Source: Heterobilharzia americana (Eukaryota; Platyhelminthes; Trematoda; Strigeidida; Schistosomatidae). From it: a stretch of 64,000 nt of DNA. The DNA lies in NCBI GenBank assembly GCA_944470555.2, contig OX104127.1, positions 144,003,787 to 144,067,786 on the forward strand. The letters are read 5' to 3'. A program made the position numbers and the translations under genes. Below the pieces are notes generated by a model. That model saw only the letters and a program-made list of their open reading frames with translations, was not told the origin of the DNA and ran no database searches. Positions 45,734 through 60,700 of the stretch are shown here, piece after piece; within the stretch, counting starts at the first letter, position 1; each line of letters begins with the position of its first letter.

Positions 45734-48700
45734 GACGCCTACTGGTAAATGCTTGGATAAATATTTATACTGCGTGATGATTGAAGGTGAAATGAAAATT
45801 TGGACCCCAGCAGGATTTGAACCAGAGATCACTACATTCCCGGCAAATCATTGGACCGGAAACCCGTTAGTTTAAGTCTCTATACCATTCACTCATGGGT
45901 TTCAGTGAACTCAAACATAGATTACAAAATGTTTAACCACCATAAAGCATGTTTGCGAATAAACATGCTTCATTCGGTGCTGCAATATCAAGTGATTTAT
46001 ATCTGGTATTTTGAATGCAACAATATAACATATTTGTCTGTTTGCTGAGATACTGACTGGTACCTATTGTAGGAACAGTGGTTGATTTACAAGACCATCC
46101 TCCCAAAAGTTGACTTGAAGTCTAGTTTATAGGTGGTATAACGTCAAAGTCACATTCTGGAACTCTCTGATGGTCAAAATAAATAGCTACAGCATCTATC
46201 CATTAAGATCTTGAAATCCATGTATACAGCTGGTTTAAAGTATCTGTATTTCAGATCACTTAGACGGACTTTGTGCAATTGTTGTTTTTTTAATAGGTGA
46301 CGAGTACATTTGAAAGCATAAACAATACGCGAAAAGGCTAAATAAAGCTTTCATATTGGTTTCTGTGTGAGCTTAGCCATATGGAGGAATTTTGGTTAGT
46401 ACAGTTGACTATTCAGCATCAACTACGCTATAGAATTCAAACAGCAGTGAAAGCCCAAAGTAAAATTCAGTCTCATAACTGTATGATTTACAGTTTCTGT
46501 TTTATTCACGACAAATTATAGTTTTTAGAAAGTGAGGAATTAAAGGTTAAAACCACCTACCGATATTTAATGATGCCCCTAATTTTGCTAATTGTTTTTA
46601 TTTCTGTCTGAAGCAACGGCATAAAATTAAACAGATGGAAAAAAGTATGGCTAGTCTAGAAAAAATCAGGAAAGTGACAGATGAGTTATTATACCAATGC
46701 ATTCCTCGATCAGTAGCCAGAAAAATTCGAAATGGTACTCCAGCAATGGAAACAATACAGGTTAGTACATTTCTTAGCAGGATAGTTGCATTCTAGTCGT
46801 AGAATCCTTATTCTGTCAATTTACATTTCATAGATTTTTTCTGAATAAATAGAATAATTGACCATCTTATTAACAGGTATACTCCATTCGATGTAACTAT
46901 TCTGCACTTTATTTGAGCCGAAGCGGTAAGTTTTTAAAAATTGGACTTTTCCTCCCCCGTTTTTTAGGAAGTCAAGCATCACAGAATGTTTTAGTGCTTC
47001 ATTTGAGTCTTAGCGCTTTGAAACCTGAAGAACTAACTGAAAATCTTATCTACAAGAGTATAAAGACAGTCATCGAAATTAATCACCAATCGATAGCTGA
47101 TAGAGTTGTTCACTCCCTAATGCTCAGTACTGATCAAACTGCATTGACTAAATTTTGCAATGTGGCCTCTATACAAAGTGATACAAGACTGAGATGCACT
47201 GCATTTAGATGTTGGAATTTGGAAGTGAGTAGACAGGAGACTCTGTTGGCATACATCACCAAAAGGCGTCCACAGCCATGAAGAAACTGGTGGTCTCCAT
47301 ATAATTAGACTATAGGTTACTCGTTGCTGTAGCTGAAGACAGCCACTTAGCTAGTCACGCTACAACTGACTGCCTGTAGAACTGGATTATGTACTGGAAT
47401 TTGTCACCAGTGAGAACCCTATGTAGTCGTGCTGAGTACAGACCAAATTCCGTTGATCAAGATGCAATATGACACCTAAGCGAAGAAAAGCGACAATGTA
47501 ATGCCCTGTGTTTTGTCGTTGCACAAGTAGTGAGGCTGTTCTTCTACCATATATCACTAGACATTCTATCATAAACCAATCTCTGGTCGGCTTTCAGTGT
47601 ACGCACATGTAAAAAATGAGTATACATCATTTTTACTATAAAAATGCATAAATCTCAACAGGTTTGAATCAGTGCACGTCGACCAGCTGGCAACCAATGG
47701 TTAATATTACACTAAACTGAAATCAAGGGAACTTTACAGTGGACACTTGTGCATTGAGTGAAGAATACAAGGTTCATTCATATTCAAATACGATTGCAAT
47801 ATAAGGTCAGGAATTACTTAACTTATTGCCAGTAATGTGCTTAAACCACCTTTCATGATAATTGCAAAATTTCTTCTACGGTCTCTTGTAAGCTGTTTGC
47901 TGCTGGTCTTTGATGAACTGATCTTTAATGTTTTGTATCCTTAACAAGAACATATTCAAACTGGGGTCCTAATTCTTAGTATTTTTTCTTAATCTAAAAA
48001 GATTTATGCATGACAGTATGCTTCACATAACTGAATATATCTGATACACAACTTTGCGTCGAAGTCATGCCATTTACCTGAGTACCTATCTTTAGATGTT
48101 TAGTAGAGAATATATCTGCGCCACTGCTACCGATTTTCGGCCATTTCACAAAGAGTCTTCAATCACTGATTCCTTTTGTCTCTGGGATACCAATCAAGTA
48201 GTCTGTATCTCCCAACAGGGCTCATATCAACAGTCAGAGACTTCATTGAGTGGACCACACCTTGGTCTGGATATGAACTTCAACTAAAGGGTTAGTTTCA
48301 CATTGAATGGATTTATTTGATATAACACATACAGATGCAGTGTGACAGTCATGTTTACCAGATCCAGTAAATAATATTTTTTTTCACTGTGTGTTCTATC
48401 GTATAAACTTTTTTTGTATGAAAGTATATACTACCATAGTGCTTAAATTCTACTCTTATATAAAGATGGCAAGTTAGATATCGATTGAACATTGAAAATA
48501 TCTACTTATAAAGCTAATAAGTTTGATAGCTGCTGATTAGTCGAGAAAGAGAGAAAGATTTCATTCCAATTGATGACTTGTCTATACTGTATATCTTAGG
48601 TTATTTAACAGAGTGAATTAACGCTTTTCCCAGGTTGCATTCAGTAATCGACTTTAAATCCCATTGGTTTATATTTCCAGTCATTCTGTAACATTTAATA

Positions 48701-51700
48701 CTTTCTGTAACTGTTTTTTTTAACCCTTTGTATGTTTACTTGAACTACTAAAGCTTTTTGATCTGATATAATTTGTAACAGTATTAATCTTTCCGATAGT
48801 AATGTATTCAGTCTTGTTCTATAGGGTAACAAAATGCTATTTTTATTATTATTTTCCCTTGGGTTCCTAGTGGAACATAAGGGTTCAGTAGCACGCCTCC
48901 ATTGCACTGTGTTCTCTGCAGTCTTTTGAACCTGGCACCACGACTGCCCACAAGCTTTCATTTCTTTCTGACATGATCTCCTCCATGTCACCCTCCGCTG
49001 AGATGCCCAACTCGTCGTTCCCCTTCTAGGTTCCACTCGAGGGCCTGGTGCGTGATGTCCCCAATCGGCTTTCTCAGTGTATGCCCAATCCATCTCCACT
49101 TTCTTCTGCTTGTTTGTTGGGTGATAGGTTCTTGGTTGGTTCCTTGCCAGAGTTTTTTGTTGCTAATTCTTTCTGGCAATCCATATGATCTTCAGTATCG
49201 TTCAGCGTAGGTGGCAGCTGTTGATGAATGTCTGTAGTTTGTTGGAAACGCTTTCCATAACGCTCCAAGTCTCTCAACCACCACATAGAAGCACTGACTT
49301 GACATGAGTGTTGCAAATCCGGATCTTGTTCTTTATATTAAGCTGAGTGCAGTGTATCTCCAAACTGATTATTTCAGGTTAATGAAGGAAGGTCTGTCTT
49401 GCTTTTCCGATCCTGGTCTTGATATCCTCGTCTGTGCCGCCGCCTGTAGTTAAAAAGATGCCGCCTTGCCTCGGTAGGTGAAAGAGACTACTTCCTTTCG
49501 ATTACTCCTGTTCATGGTGATTGGTGCTTGTTGTTAATGCTGTGGTTGGTTGGGTATCTTCATCACCCCCATCTTCTATACATTCACTTGAAGTTCCATT
49601 TTCGCTGCTCTGCCTCTTCTGTCAACTTGTTAGTTTTCGCCTGTGTATCTTCGAGTTTGTGCGACAAGACATTAGACATAAACCATCATCGGCGAAATCC
49701 AAATCTCCTAGGGTGTTTTCATAGGTCCAGTCAGAATACGCCCATCTTCTTGCTCCTCAAGGTTTCCTGAGTGATCCAGTCCATTACAAACAAAACGTTA
49801 CTCAACGATTTTTACTTCAAACTCGCCTCTAAAGTAGACTCAGGTGCACTATCCAATCTTCTTAATGTTCTCTTACTGAAGCTAATGTGGATTAGTATAG
49901 ATATACCAAATACAAATTTTGATGTAAGGGAATCTCAGAATACAAATTACATGAAACACATGTTAACTTGGCAGACCAAAAGATCTAGAAATATCAGAGT
50001 ACCATGTTGATCAGATTGATTCGATCAGTATCATTTTTTAAGTTCGACAAATTATTCAGTGAATTTTTTGTCCTTTTAATGTGAAATGATTTGTTAAGAT
50101 CAAAATGAAATTCTGATCCCTGTCTGTCTTCCTACTACACGGAAGTGAATTCTGCTTCAAGAAAGTATTGTGATGCTTTAGCACAATCTGTGCCTAAAAA
50201 CTGATTTATTTTCTCTAACGGATATATGATACGATTTTGTCCTTTTTTTCGTCATGACTGTGAGATTCTAGTAATTTACTTGGTCGTGGCTAGCAGAGGA
50301 TTCCAGGACGCGCGTTTCATTCTATTTGGGACCCGTCAGCTGGATGTACCTGCTGCCCAGTGAGCGATGCTGCTCTCATTGGAACTAACGAGTCCCAAAT
50401 AGAATGACACACTCGTCTTGGAACCCTCTACTAGCCACAACTACGTAAATTATCATAATAAATATTCTTGCAATATCTAGGCATTCGCATAGAAACCTTT
50501 ATACCAACAGAGGTAGCACAATTCGATCCACTATAACAAAGGAGAATTACAAGTAAATCAGTAAATAGTTGTAACTGTCAGATTCTGTCTTTAAATGTAT
50601 GTATCACGAATTCCTTCGGGGCAGTGCCTTAGTTTAACCACGTAAATGAGCGCAACATTCTCTACGTTAGATGCGGAATACTAGATAGAAGATTGCAATC
50701 AGCTGATGAAGTTAGAAAACTACAATGACTTCGGTCACTCCAGGACTATAGACAGTATCATTTGGTCTGAGACTGCAGTTACATATTCATGAATATCCTG
50801 TCTACCTTTGTTCTGTATTTAGTTTCATATTTCATATAACAACACAAATCTACGCATTTATAAACCTAAGTGGTAACTGCAATCTGACACGTGTGGAAAA
50901 GCAATAAAAATTGAAGGTATATCACTGAACTACTTACTTGCATTCTAATCTCTATTCTTCAAGATTATATAAATTTTTCAAAGGTTAAGTTTTGAGCACC
51001 ACAGTCGTGTTATCAACAGCAGTTTCGTTGTCTTTAAGTATATTGATAGTAATAGACACCAACAAGTGATAAAAGGGACAAAATACAGACATCAAGTTGC
51101 CATTTTATCAAAAAACATCAACTTGTTTTATTATCGTCTTAGCTCATTTTTTTAACGCTTATTTCTCAAAAGTAACTCTAAGTCAAAATGTACTTATAAA
51201 ACTGAAAAATCCCACAGTTTAACTGGAGAAGAAATAAATGCTAGTGAAAAGGGGTAACTTTAAAAGCTACCTTAGCAATAGATGAGATAGCCAATAATAT
51301 TCCTTTATTTTATGGGAAAGTACTAAAGTAGGCGAAATATCATGATTGGTTATTTCAGCAGTTGCTTAGGTGGCCTTTAAAGTTACTTTTTAGAAATTTC
51401 CCAATGCCCCTTATTTGGATACAAACTAAAAAGGTAAAAGGCACTGGACGATCTACTTCAACTTAACATTAAGTTTTATATGAGCTTAAGTTTATAATCT
51501 AAGTTCCCTGAAATAGTTTTACCAGGTCAGAGAGATTCCAGTAGCTTCATGAAGTATTCAACCAAATAACTAAAACCTTTTTCGTCGATTTGAAAGACAT
51601 TCTTTATTGCATTGGTATACTCAATTGATATGGAAGAGTATTTCTAATTTTGGATACCACAGACATCTAGATAATTGTTGATTTTCAATTTTCCCCTAGA

Positions 51701-54700
51701 AACTTAATCTGTTATAAATGATTAAAAAAACTACACTAAAATATATTACTCTTGGAGTATTTCACACAATTTACTAGTTTAGTTTCTTTCATCTGTATCA
51801 ACCTGTTTTCATGAAACCAAGAGGATATGTAGCATATTGATCAAAATTTTATATTTGCTTACTGCTTTTACTTTCTTATCAGACATTTGATGAAGTTACA
51901 ATATGCTTTACTAAAGTTGTCAACTTTGCTGCAAAATGTATGCATATAACTGTTGAACAAGTGATTGAATTACTGAATCAAATGTATACTCTTTATGATG
52001 CTCTAACTGAAAACCATAAAGTTTACAAGGTAACTATGATTATTTCAATTTATCCTGAGTTTCATTTAATGAGTGGATACTCTAAAAAATTTTATAATGG
52101 ATTTAAACACTTCTCTCATAATTTAATCGTAAACATTAGCCTGTTTGTCATCGACAATCGGATAACTTATTATTTTACATGATAGCCATAAGACATGTAT
52201 GAATAACAAACAATAAAATTTCCTACCCCTATTTTATATAAGTCATTCACTTTTTATTTAATCATACTTGTAATTTCCTGTTGTTATTCTGAGCCGAATT
52301 GACTGATCTGTATTGAAAAATGAGATCCTATGCCAAAGTCTCGATATTGCCTGATTATTGATTATGTCTGAATTTGCTTGGTCTTGGCTAGCAGCGGAAT
52401 CGAGGACTTGGGCTCTGTCCTATTTAAGACTAGTGAGCTGAATGTACTTGCAGTCTAGTCAGTGATGTCCATTGTATAACCATTACCAAAGAGTAAAGCT
52501 GGTCCTAGATAAGTGGATAAGAGGATTATAGTCACTGAAGCAGTAATTCAAACTTCCTACAATTACTAAATAGGTGAAGTTGACCACATTCATCACAACA
52601 GCGACATTAGTATCTGCTTTGATATTCTGCTTATTATTTGCATACAGTGGAAATTCGACTCATCATCTGATTTCATTACCAAAATATCTGAATGATAGGA
52701 TGGAATCCTGGTAAGTTTGTAACCATTAATTACTTTTTTAAAAATAATTTTCACGTGAATATTTGTGTATTAAGTAGAATATCTGAGGCCTAACCTAATT
52801 ATACCATTGAGTAGTTGACAGTAACGTTGAAAAATAACAGTGGGAACTGCTTTTCGTTGCAATACAGTAGCACTAGTGTAATCTAGTAGACAAGAGGTTA
52901 TGATCAATATCGAATGAGTTCACTTCAGTCTAATTGAACCTTTCTTGTTTGAAGGAGACTGTAATGTGAATATGAGGACATAAATAATTATATTCATGTA
53001 AGATGTGACTCAAAGTCACTAATTGTCAGTTAGTAATGTACAACATCTACTTGGATGTTAGTTGGTCGATGACAATTGACAAGAAGCCCTGGACCTAAGT
53101 ATTGTGCTTGTCAGGACACGTCAACAAAGCGTATGTGCAACCTTGAGTGAACTAAGTCCCCTGTTAGATCTGGACCCTCATCACCCAGTATTGTAATCAG
53201 TGACGTTACCGCTTAGCTATTTAGGCGTAGATCGACCTCCCTTTAAACTGAACAAGAGATATCGATTGGTTACTGGACAGTAACGAATTTCATATTTTCT
53301 AGTCCTGGGTGCTGACAAAATTCTGTTAATTGTTTCGCATTGTGGCCACTAACTTAGGAGGCTAAGCATCTAGATGCACTTAAATGACTGTTAGTTGGTT
53401 GGAGACTATCGGTATCTTTGGCATACTCGAAGGGAATGGCTTTATGCTCAACAGCCTCCACAACTAACTGGGTGTAATATGTAATACAAGAGTTCTAATA
53501 ATTACTGAATAAGGTGATTGATAAATGGAAATATGGAAAATCCCTGCTCACATATGACAAAAGAAGTAAAACTAGAAGAAACAAAACACATTATATCATC
53601 TTGAATACTTTGGTGAATTATGGGCATACTTCAACGAGAAATATCATCAATCAGCAAACCAGTTACTGGTATGGAAATAGTGCATTATCTTGTAACAGAA
53701 TATTGAGATTAAATACGGTGTAGCACAATTTTATCCATCTACAATATTTTTTGAAACAAGAAAGTATTTCTGTTTTAGTTTACTTCTCGTTATTACTCTA
53801 CAGTGATGTATAAGTTTTCCTATAGTCTTTTTAGGGCACCAGATTATGAAGTTTAAACTGATGACATTCAAAATATAAAATGGTGAGCAAGGTAAATAAA
53901 AAGATTAACAAATCGACTATACAAAATGAAATGGATCCTAATTTGAAAAATTTTAGAAGAGTCAAGGCAACTGAAGGTTTATGTCATATATCAGTGTTAA
54001 CTACTACTACCAACAGTAATAATAATAATGATAGTGCTAATACTAATGTGATAACGTTGTAAATAAGGATGGATATAAGTAGTATATGTTGGGAGGGCGG
54101 CGGAAATCATAGGGAATTACCAGCAATGGGTAGAGATTCTGCCAAAAGAAACCAAGAGATAAGATGGGCGTATGAAGAGTAAATCAAGAAAGAAGCAGAA
54201 GAGGAAACGAAGTATATTTTGCAAATGGTGGTTTTAGTGCAAGGTGTAGCACACTTAACGACTACTGTCTCACTTGTAAGTAATAAAAATCCATTGTATT
54301 ACACCGTCGTTGGTTGGACCGAATTGATCAGCCTCTGTTGGCATGGGCTCCTATGCGGATGCCTCGATATGGCCTGTCTTTTAACTATGTTTAGTAATGA
54401 TGGGCAGTAGCTAGCAGTGGAATCCAGGATGAGCATTTCGTCCTATTTGGGACTCGTCAGCTGGATGTACCTGCTTTCCAGTGAGTGATGTTGTTCCCAC
54501 CAGGACTCGGACTTGGGAGCGATCGCTTCAAACGCCAGCACGTTTTCCACTACACCACCGAGCCACGATAGCCACTTCTTGTGCAACGGGTATAGGTTTT
54601 AGTGTTATTGCTTGTATTACACCGTTCGTTGATAGGACCGAATTTATAATTGTAATACAGCAATAACACTAAAACCTATACCCGTTGCACAAGAAGTGGC

Positions 54701-57700
54701 TATCGTGACTCGGTGGTGTAGTGGAAAACGTGCTGGCGTTTGAAGCGATCGCTCCCAAGTCCGAGTCCTGGTGGGAACAATATCACTCACTGGAAAGCAG
54801 GTACATCCAGCTGACGAGTCCCAAATAGGACGAAATGCTCATCCTGGATTCCACTGCTAGCCACTGCCTATCATTACTAAATAAACATTCCTCCCTGCAT
54901 ACATGTCTTTTACTTCTTTCACTAATACTAATACTGCTACTACTACCAATACTAATACCAGTGCTCACACTACTACTAAATAAGAATAAAAAAGGGAGAT
55001 TTAATTATGTTGCAGGCCGTTCTTGTCTACTAGATAGTATTTAAAGGCTACACTGTGTGGATATATGAGACAATGAAGGTAACTGTACTAATTTCATTGT
55101 AATGAAACGATTCCTCCTAACAAGATTGATGGCGTTATTTTACATTATATACATCATACAAATGAATATCCTGAACACCTTGCTGTGTTAAATCAGAAAC
55201 CTATATCTTTCATTCACCCACAACCAATGATACCTAGAGATTGGGTAATCAAATTGTGTAGCATCATATTTCTGATGAGCAGTCGTAGTAACATAAATAT
55301 GAAGCAATTACAGACACCTTCAGATTTTTGACTTCAGAAATCAACAGCTTATTTATTCATTTTACATGCAACGTAATGCAATGGATAAATTTTCTCTTGA
55401 TCTTTCTTTAAAAAATCAGGAGAAGAGGAAATGGATATTCAGTTTTTTTCAGTTTTCAGAACACATTCACTTGAGCACTGTTGATTGACTAAGAAATCAG
55501 TCAAAAAAGTAAAGATGACTAGCATAAAGTATACATTTAAACAAACGTCTTCGTCCACTAAAGCAGAAGTAATCGTACGTCTACCTATTTTTTCTAAGGT
55601 GGAAACAATTAATGACAGTTATATGTTGGTTTCTGGAGTACCAAGTCGAACACCACTACACGCTGCACACATCATCGATACAGCATTAGATATCATAGAA
55701 ACAACACTAGCCAGTCTCTTTTGGCCAGAAACTATTGAAAATACACCACCAGGTTCTAATAATAAAACTGTGTACACAGAAGAAAACTTACATCTTTACA
55801 TTGGATGTCATACTGGTCCAGTTGTTGCTGGTGTAGTTGGTTATAAAACACCAAGATATTGTTTATTTGGTGATACAGTGAATACTTCAAGTCGAATGAT
55901 GAGTCATGGTATGGTAAGTTAACTTGTTCATTTCCACTGTAAATATCTCTGTGATAACTTGAATATACAGTTTGGTGGATTTACTTGATTGTCTCCTCTT
56001 CATTTTCAGGAGTTAAAATCAGCGATAGATTACTTAGCTGTGCTACTGAACCAGAATTAGTATCTATATTCTGACTTAGAAAAGTCCTAAAGTGTCTAAA
56101 CACTTTAAACTAATCCATAAATTTGTATATAATCAGTGATGATATATCTCCAAATGCTCTACCAGTTAAGATTTTTACTCCCAGTTAAACATCCTAAGAA
56201 CGAAGAGTTTTTGCGGTAGTATTTGCCTACTTCAACTGAAGTATGGCTGTTTTCTTAAAGTAACTTAAAGTAATTCAAACGGAGGATCATTAACACCATC
56301 ATTTACCATGATTATAACATCAACAAAAATCAGTGTAAAGATTATGGAGAAGACGTTTTCAGTCAATCAAACTTCGAAGTTTAAAGGATGAGTACGCTTG
56401 TTCATTAGCCAGTAAAATAGATTAAGTGCCTCGTTTATGATTATCCACTTTTGAAGACATGAGCATCAAGGATTTTCCAGATAGAACTGAATAAAATGAG
56501 GGTTAGGTAAATTTGTTTGCAAAAAGAAATAAATTTGCAAAATACCCGTGAAGTAGAAAAGTGAACTTCTAGTTTTTTCTCAATCTCCTCGAAGCTTTTT
56601 TCCTCAACAATAACAAAACAAGTTATCGAATGTTTAATTAACAAATACAAACAAATCAGATCACATTGTTAGTGTACTCAAACGCCAGTAATGTAACAAC
56701 ATGGGAATGATTGTAAGCGTCATTAGATAACATTAATCCGTTCGTTTAAGGAGAAGATGTGAATCTATATGTGTACTTGAATGAGCGTAAATGAGTGTGA
56801 GAAAGGCAACCTGGATGAGAAAGTCGAATATGTTAATTCATTATGACAGATAAAGGAAATGTGAAAGGGATTATAAACAAAATCAATTACGACCACAAGG
56901 CACTGAAACATATCTCACTGGGTCTCCTCATGAAATGAATCGAAAAAGCACCAAAAATAAAGAATAGGTTGAAAACAGACAGAGGTCAGTTGTTCAAACA
57001 ATTTGAGTCATTCATTACAGATACCTTTGTGTTCTAAATCATGCACATCATCACGTTTCTATGAGTTAGTGAAAATTCATTAACCTGATTTCCCTTTAAG
57101 ACCCATAGTAGATCATACATTGTCAAGTAGATCTCTGACTTTCAATTTCATCATAAAACCATCTAAACTTTGTTTGAATTTAACGCTTTTTACATCCAGA
57201 AAAAAATGATATAGGCAGACAAATCCAGTAGAAACGGGTTCGCCTGTGTCCCTTATCGCTGCAAATCTGTTAATTTGTCGAAGCGGATCTATAATCTCTA
57301 TTAACTCTATCATATCGCGTATTTGTAATTAAAAATGACCAACCCTGAGGGCTTTTTTTCAAAATTAATAAACATTCATTCTTCAGAAATCAAATTTACA
57401 TGTGAATATGAAAAGAAAAGTAGAGAACTATCATTTTTAGACTGTTTTATTAGAAGGAATAGGGGAAGGTAAGTTATTTTTTTCCCAGTATGTCGTAAAG
57501 CAACACATTCCAATCGACATCTTGATTTCAGCTCAGTACATCTACTCAGTGCTAATCTTTTGCTTGCTCTGAATTGAATGTAAAGACCAAATCTCACTAT
57601 GAATGAGGACGATGGACAAATGAAAATATATTTTACATTCCAATAACTATCCTAAGAATATTATTCATAAGATTGAAGAATGTGAATATAAAAATCCAAA

Positions 57701-60700
57701 AGAAAAGTCGAATGGAGAATCTTGGATAAGTAAAGTAGCTGTAATTTTCCTATAGGGTATGAAAGAACTGCAAATAATTAGAAGGAAATACTGGATCAGA
57801 ACTTTCCTCAACAGAAGCAACGCTTTTAAAAATGCTTAAGTTCATATAAAAGACAGAAATCTTCTTGCCTTCACATTGAATTCTAACTGTAGGTTAAGCT
57901 GTTTCAATCATGCTGTCGATTACATTGAGGAATCAAGCTGTGCTAAAAAAAAAAGCATACAAGCTAGACAAAATGACCTCCAAACAACCTTGTAGAACTG
58001 GAGAATTTACAAATCAAAGCTACATTCACTGTTTAAGCCATCCGGCACAGCCACAATAATTTTCTAACTTCAAGGAAAGACAGATAGCTGGGCCGTTTTC
58101 CATTGAGTTAGATCTTAATGCACTCAAAAGGAAAGAAGGCGTAACTATCCAATCAACATCTATAGAGTATCCGAAGTGATACACTTCACACTTAAGTTGT
58201 AGTTAAACTCCATACCCACACAAACAAACTGAATTTCTCATTCATAGTGCCTTTCTCACACTCATTTACGTCTATTCACATCTCTGATGACACCAACAAT
58301 CGTTCCCATGCTGTTATCATTCCCATAGGCGTGCATGAACACTGTGGTTTGATTTGTTTACATTTGTTAATTAAACATTCAAGAACTTTAACAAGTTTTA
58401 TTATCAGTTTGACTATCTGAGATCGCTATGGTCTGTCATAAGTGTATTGTAGTAGGTGTTTTTTGAACGTGAAATGAAAATTTGGGCCATGGCAGGACTC
58501 CAACAAGAGACCTTCAGGTCACCGATCCAGTACTAAGTTAAGAAATCTGGCTGATGACCAGATTCTTATTTCACTTTCAATCACCAAGTATTTTGCCTGA
58601 CATCTATGGGCCGGTGACAATGAAGGTCTGTTGTTGGAGTCCTGTCGGGGATTAGAATTTTATTTCACCTTCAGTCAACACCTAGTATAAGATCTATTGT
58701 TTCGCGAAACCGACTTAACAAGACTGCTAAACGTCGGAACTTCACTTATATACTTCACTGTTATTTTATTAATTTATTTCTTTTCTAAGATCTTTCACTG
58801 TTGAAGTGAATAATAATTCTCACATTTTTATGCGGTACTAAACCAACAGCGTCGACTAGTATGGAATGTCATGCCTCAAGTTATCAGTATAATTAATTTA
58901 CAGAGTAAACAACAAACTATTTTACTGTCTAATGAAAGTCTGTGTATGGCGGCGACTGGAACTAGTTAGATTTCTTGCAAACACGAATTCCAGCTTGAAA
59001 AATACTTCTAAAGGCATAAATAAGACGACACATACAAATGTATGTAAATCGAATTTTAAAACTGGCTGAATCAAAGGAACAGAACGTCCAATAGCATGAA
59101 CTCAAAAGCATCTCTAAAAACTGGGCAGTCCACTATCATTGTGCAACATCGTTGTTTTCATAAATGGTGCCTCACTCCAGTGATTCAGAAAAACTATTAG
59201 TTTACGGATTAGTTTATGAAACATAGTTTCTATATCCAGTATTTCTTTTCCAGGCATTTGTCAGCAGCCTTAAGTTAAGTAACTTCTGTCCAACCAGTAG
59301 TACGATATTACACGCTATAACACCAGCAATGCCCATTATGACTCATCATCCGATTGAATAGCTTCCTGGAGTTTTAGGCGAAGGATTCTGAGTTTGAGTC
59401 CCACTGGGGACAACATCACTCACTAGAAGGCGAATATATCCAGTTGATGAGTTCAGAATAGAACTAGGTGAGTGTCCTGAATTCCACTGCCAGCTGCTAT
59501 CCTTCATTTCGATCATTTTTCATAATTTTATCTATATGATTAAAATGAAATTGTAAAAGCAATTTAATCCAAATGCATTAATGCTATATTGTGCACAGAA
59601 TCAACCGAAAACACTTCCTTTTGTCTTAAAGAGTTTGGCAGTGTCATAAATACGCTTAAATATTGTCAGTTATTTAATAGATTGAACCCAACTTAATGTA
59701 AGTTCTCTTGATTTTTAATGTTGATAGCCAGATCAAATTCATATTAGTGAATCATGTGCTCAATCTCTGTCACCCTATCCATATGTGGTGGAATGTCGAG
59801 GAGAAATCTCAATAAAGGTATGTTTCTTCAACTAAAACATAAATAACCATCCTTAATATGCCTCACAATGTTAGGGATTTGTGCAGTATTTGTCATACTG
59901 TATCACATGGTCCAATAAAATACTCATAGAAACTATCAGATTTAAATATACGGTAAGAACCTATATGTTACAACCTATGGAATGTCGTATGTTCTGAATT
60001 CTTAATGTGGCTACAATGAGAAATGTATTCGATAACTGGATGAATTACTAACCTGAAGGAAAATAAGGTTAGTATCAGAAACATTTTTTTATCTAAGAAC
60101 AGCTTACAATTTGAGCCACTTATCTGTATGTATGGGTGACATGATTACAAACCTATTACAATTGTACAACCAACCTACTCAGTCAAGAAACTGCACAGCA
60201 TTCTTTATCCACAAATGATAGTTAAATCTGTACAACAGTATAGTCACTGGAATAATCCATGAATGAAAATAAAAGGCTTATTTGTCTATGAAATTATGCA
60301 AAACAGCTGTTTTGTAAGAGTTTCTTTAATAAGTAAGAAATAATCCGTTGAGATTTGGTTATTTAACCAATTTTTGGGTTTATTTATTTAGTTTTTTTGG
60401 TAACGGACATTTCTGGACCAACGTTCATCAAATCACGAAATACATTGAAGTCGTTGAATAAATTATGTATCCAGCTTTTAACCGGTTAGTTAACGAAATG
60501 TTTTGGACAATTTAAGACAAGACAATCGCCACTACAATCAAAAAAACTTATCACCTGTTGTCTTTCTTTCCTAAAGTGATACTATCCTTCAGGTCATACT
60601 TCACTCTCATCTCCTATGTATCGACAGATAAATAAGCACAGATCTTACAACTTCCTCGATACAAAAGCCTGTCATTTTCTACTAGTTTCCTAATCATCCA

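Noticed and set aside
45587..45832. 81-codon minus-strand frame with an Ile-Tyr run
   Set aside because: It is the translation of the (TA)n microsatellite.
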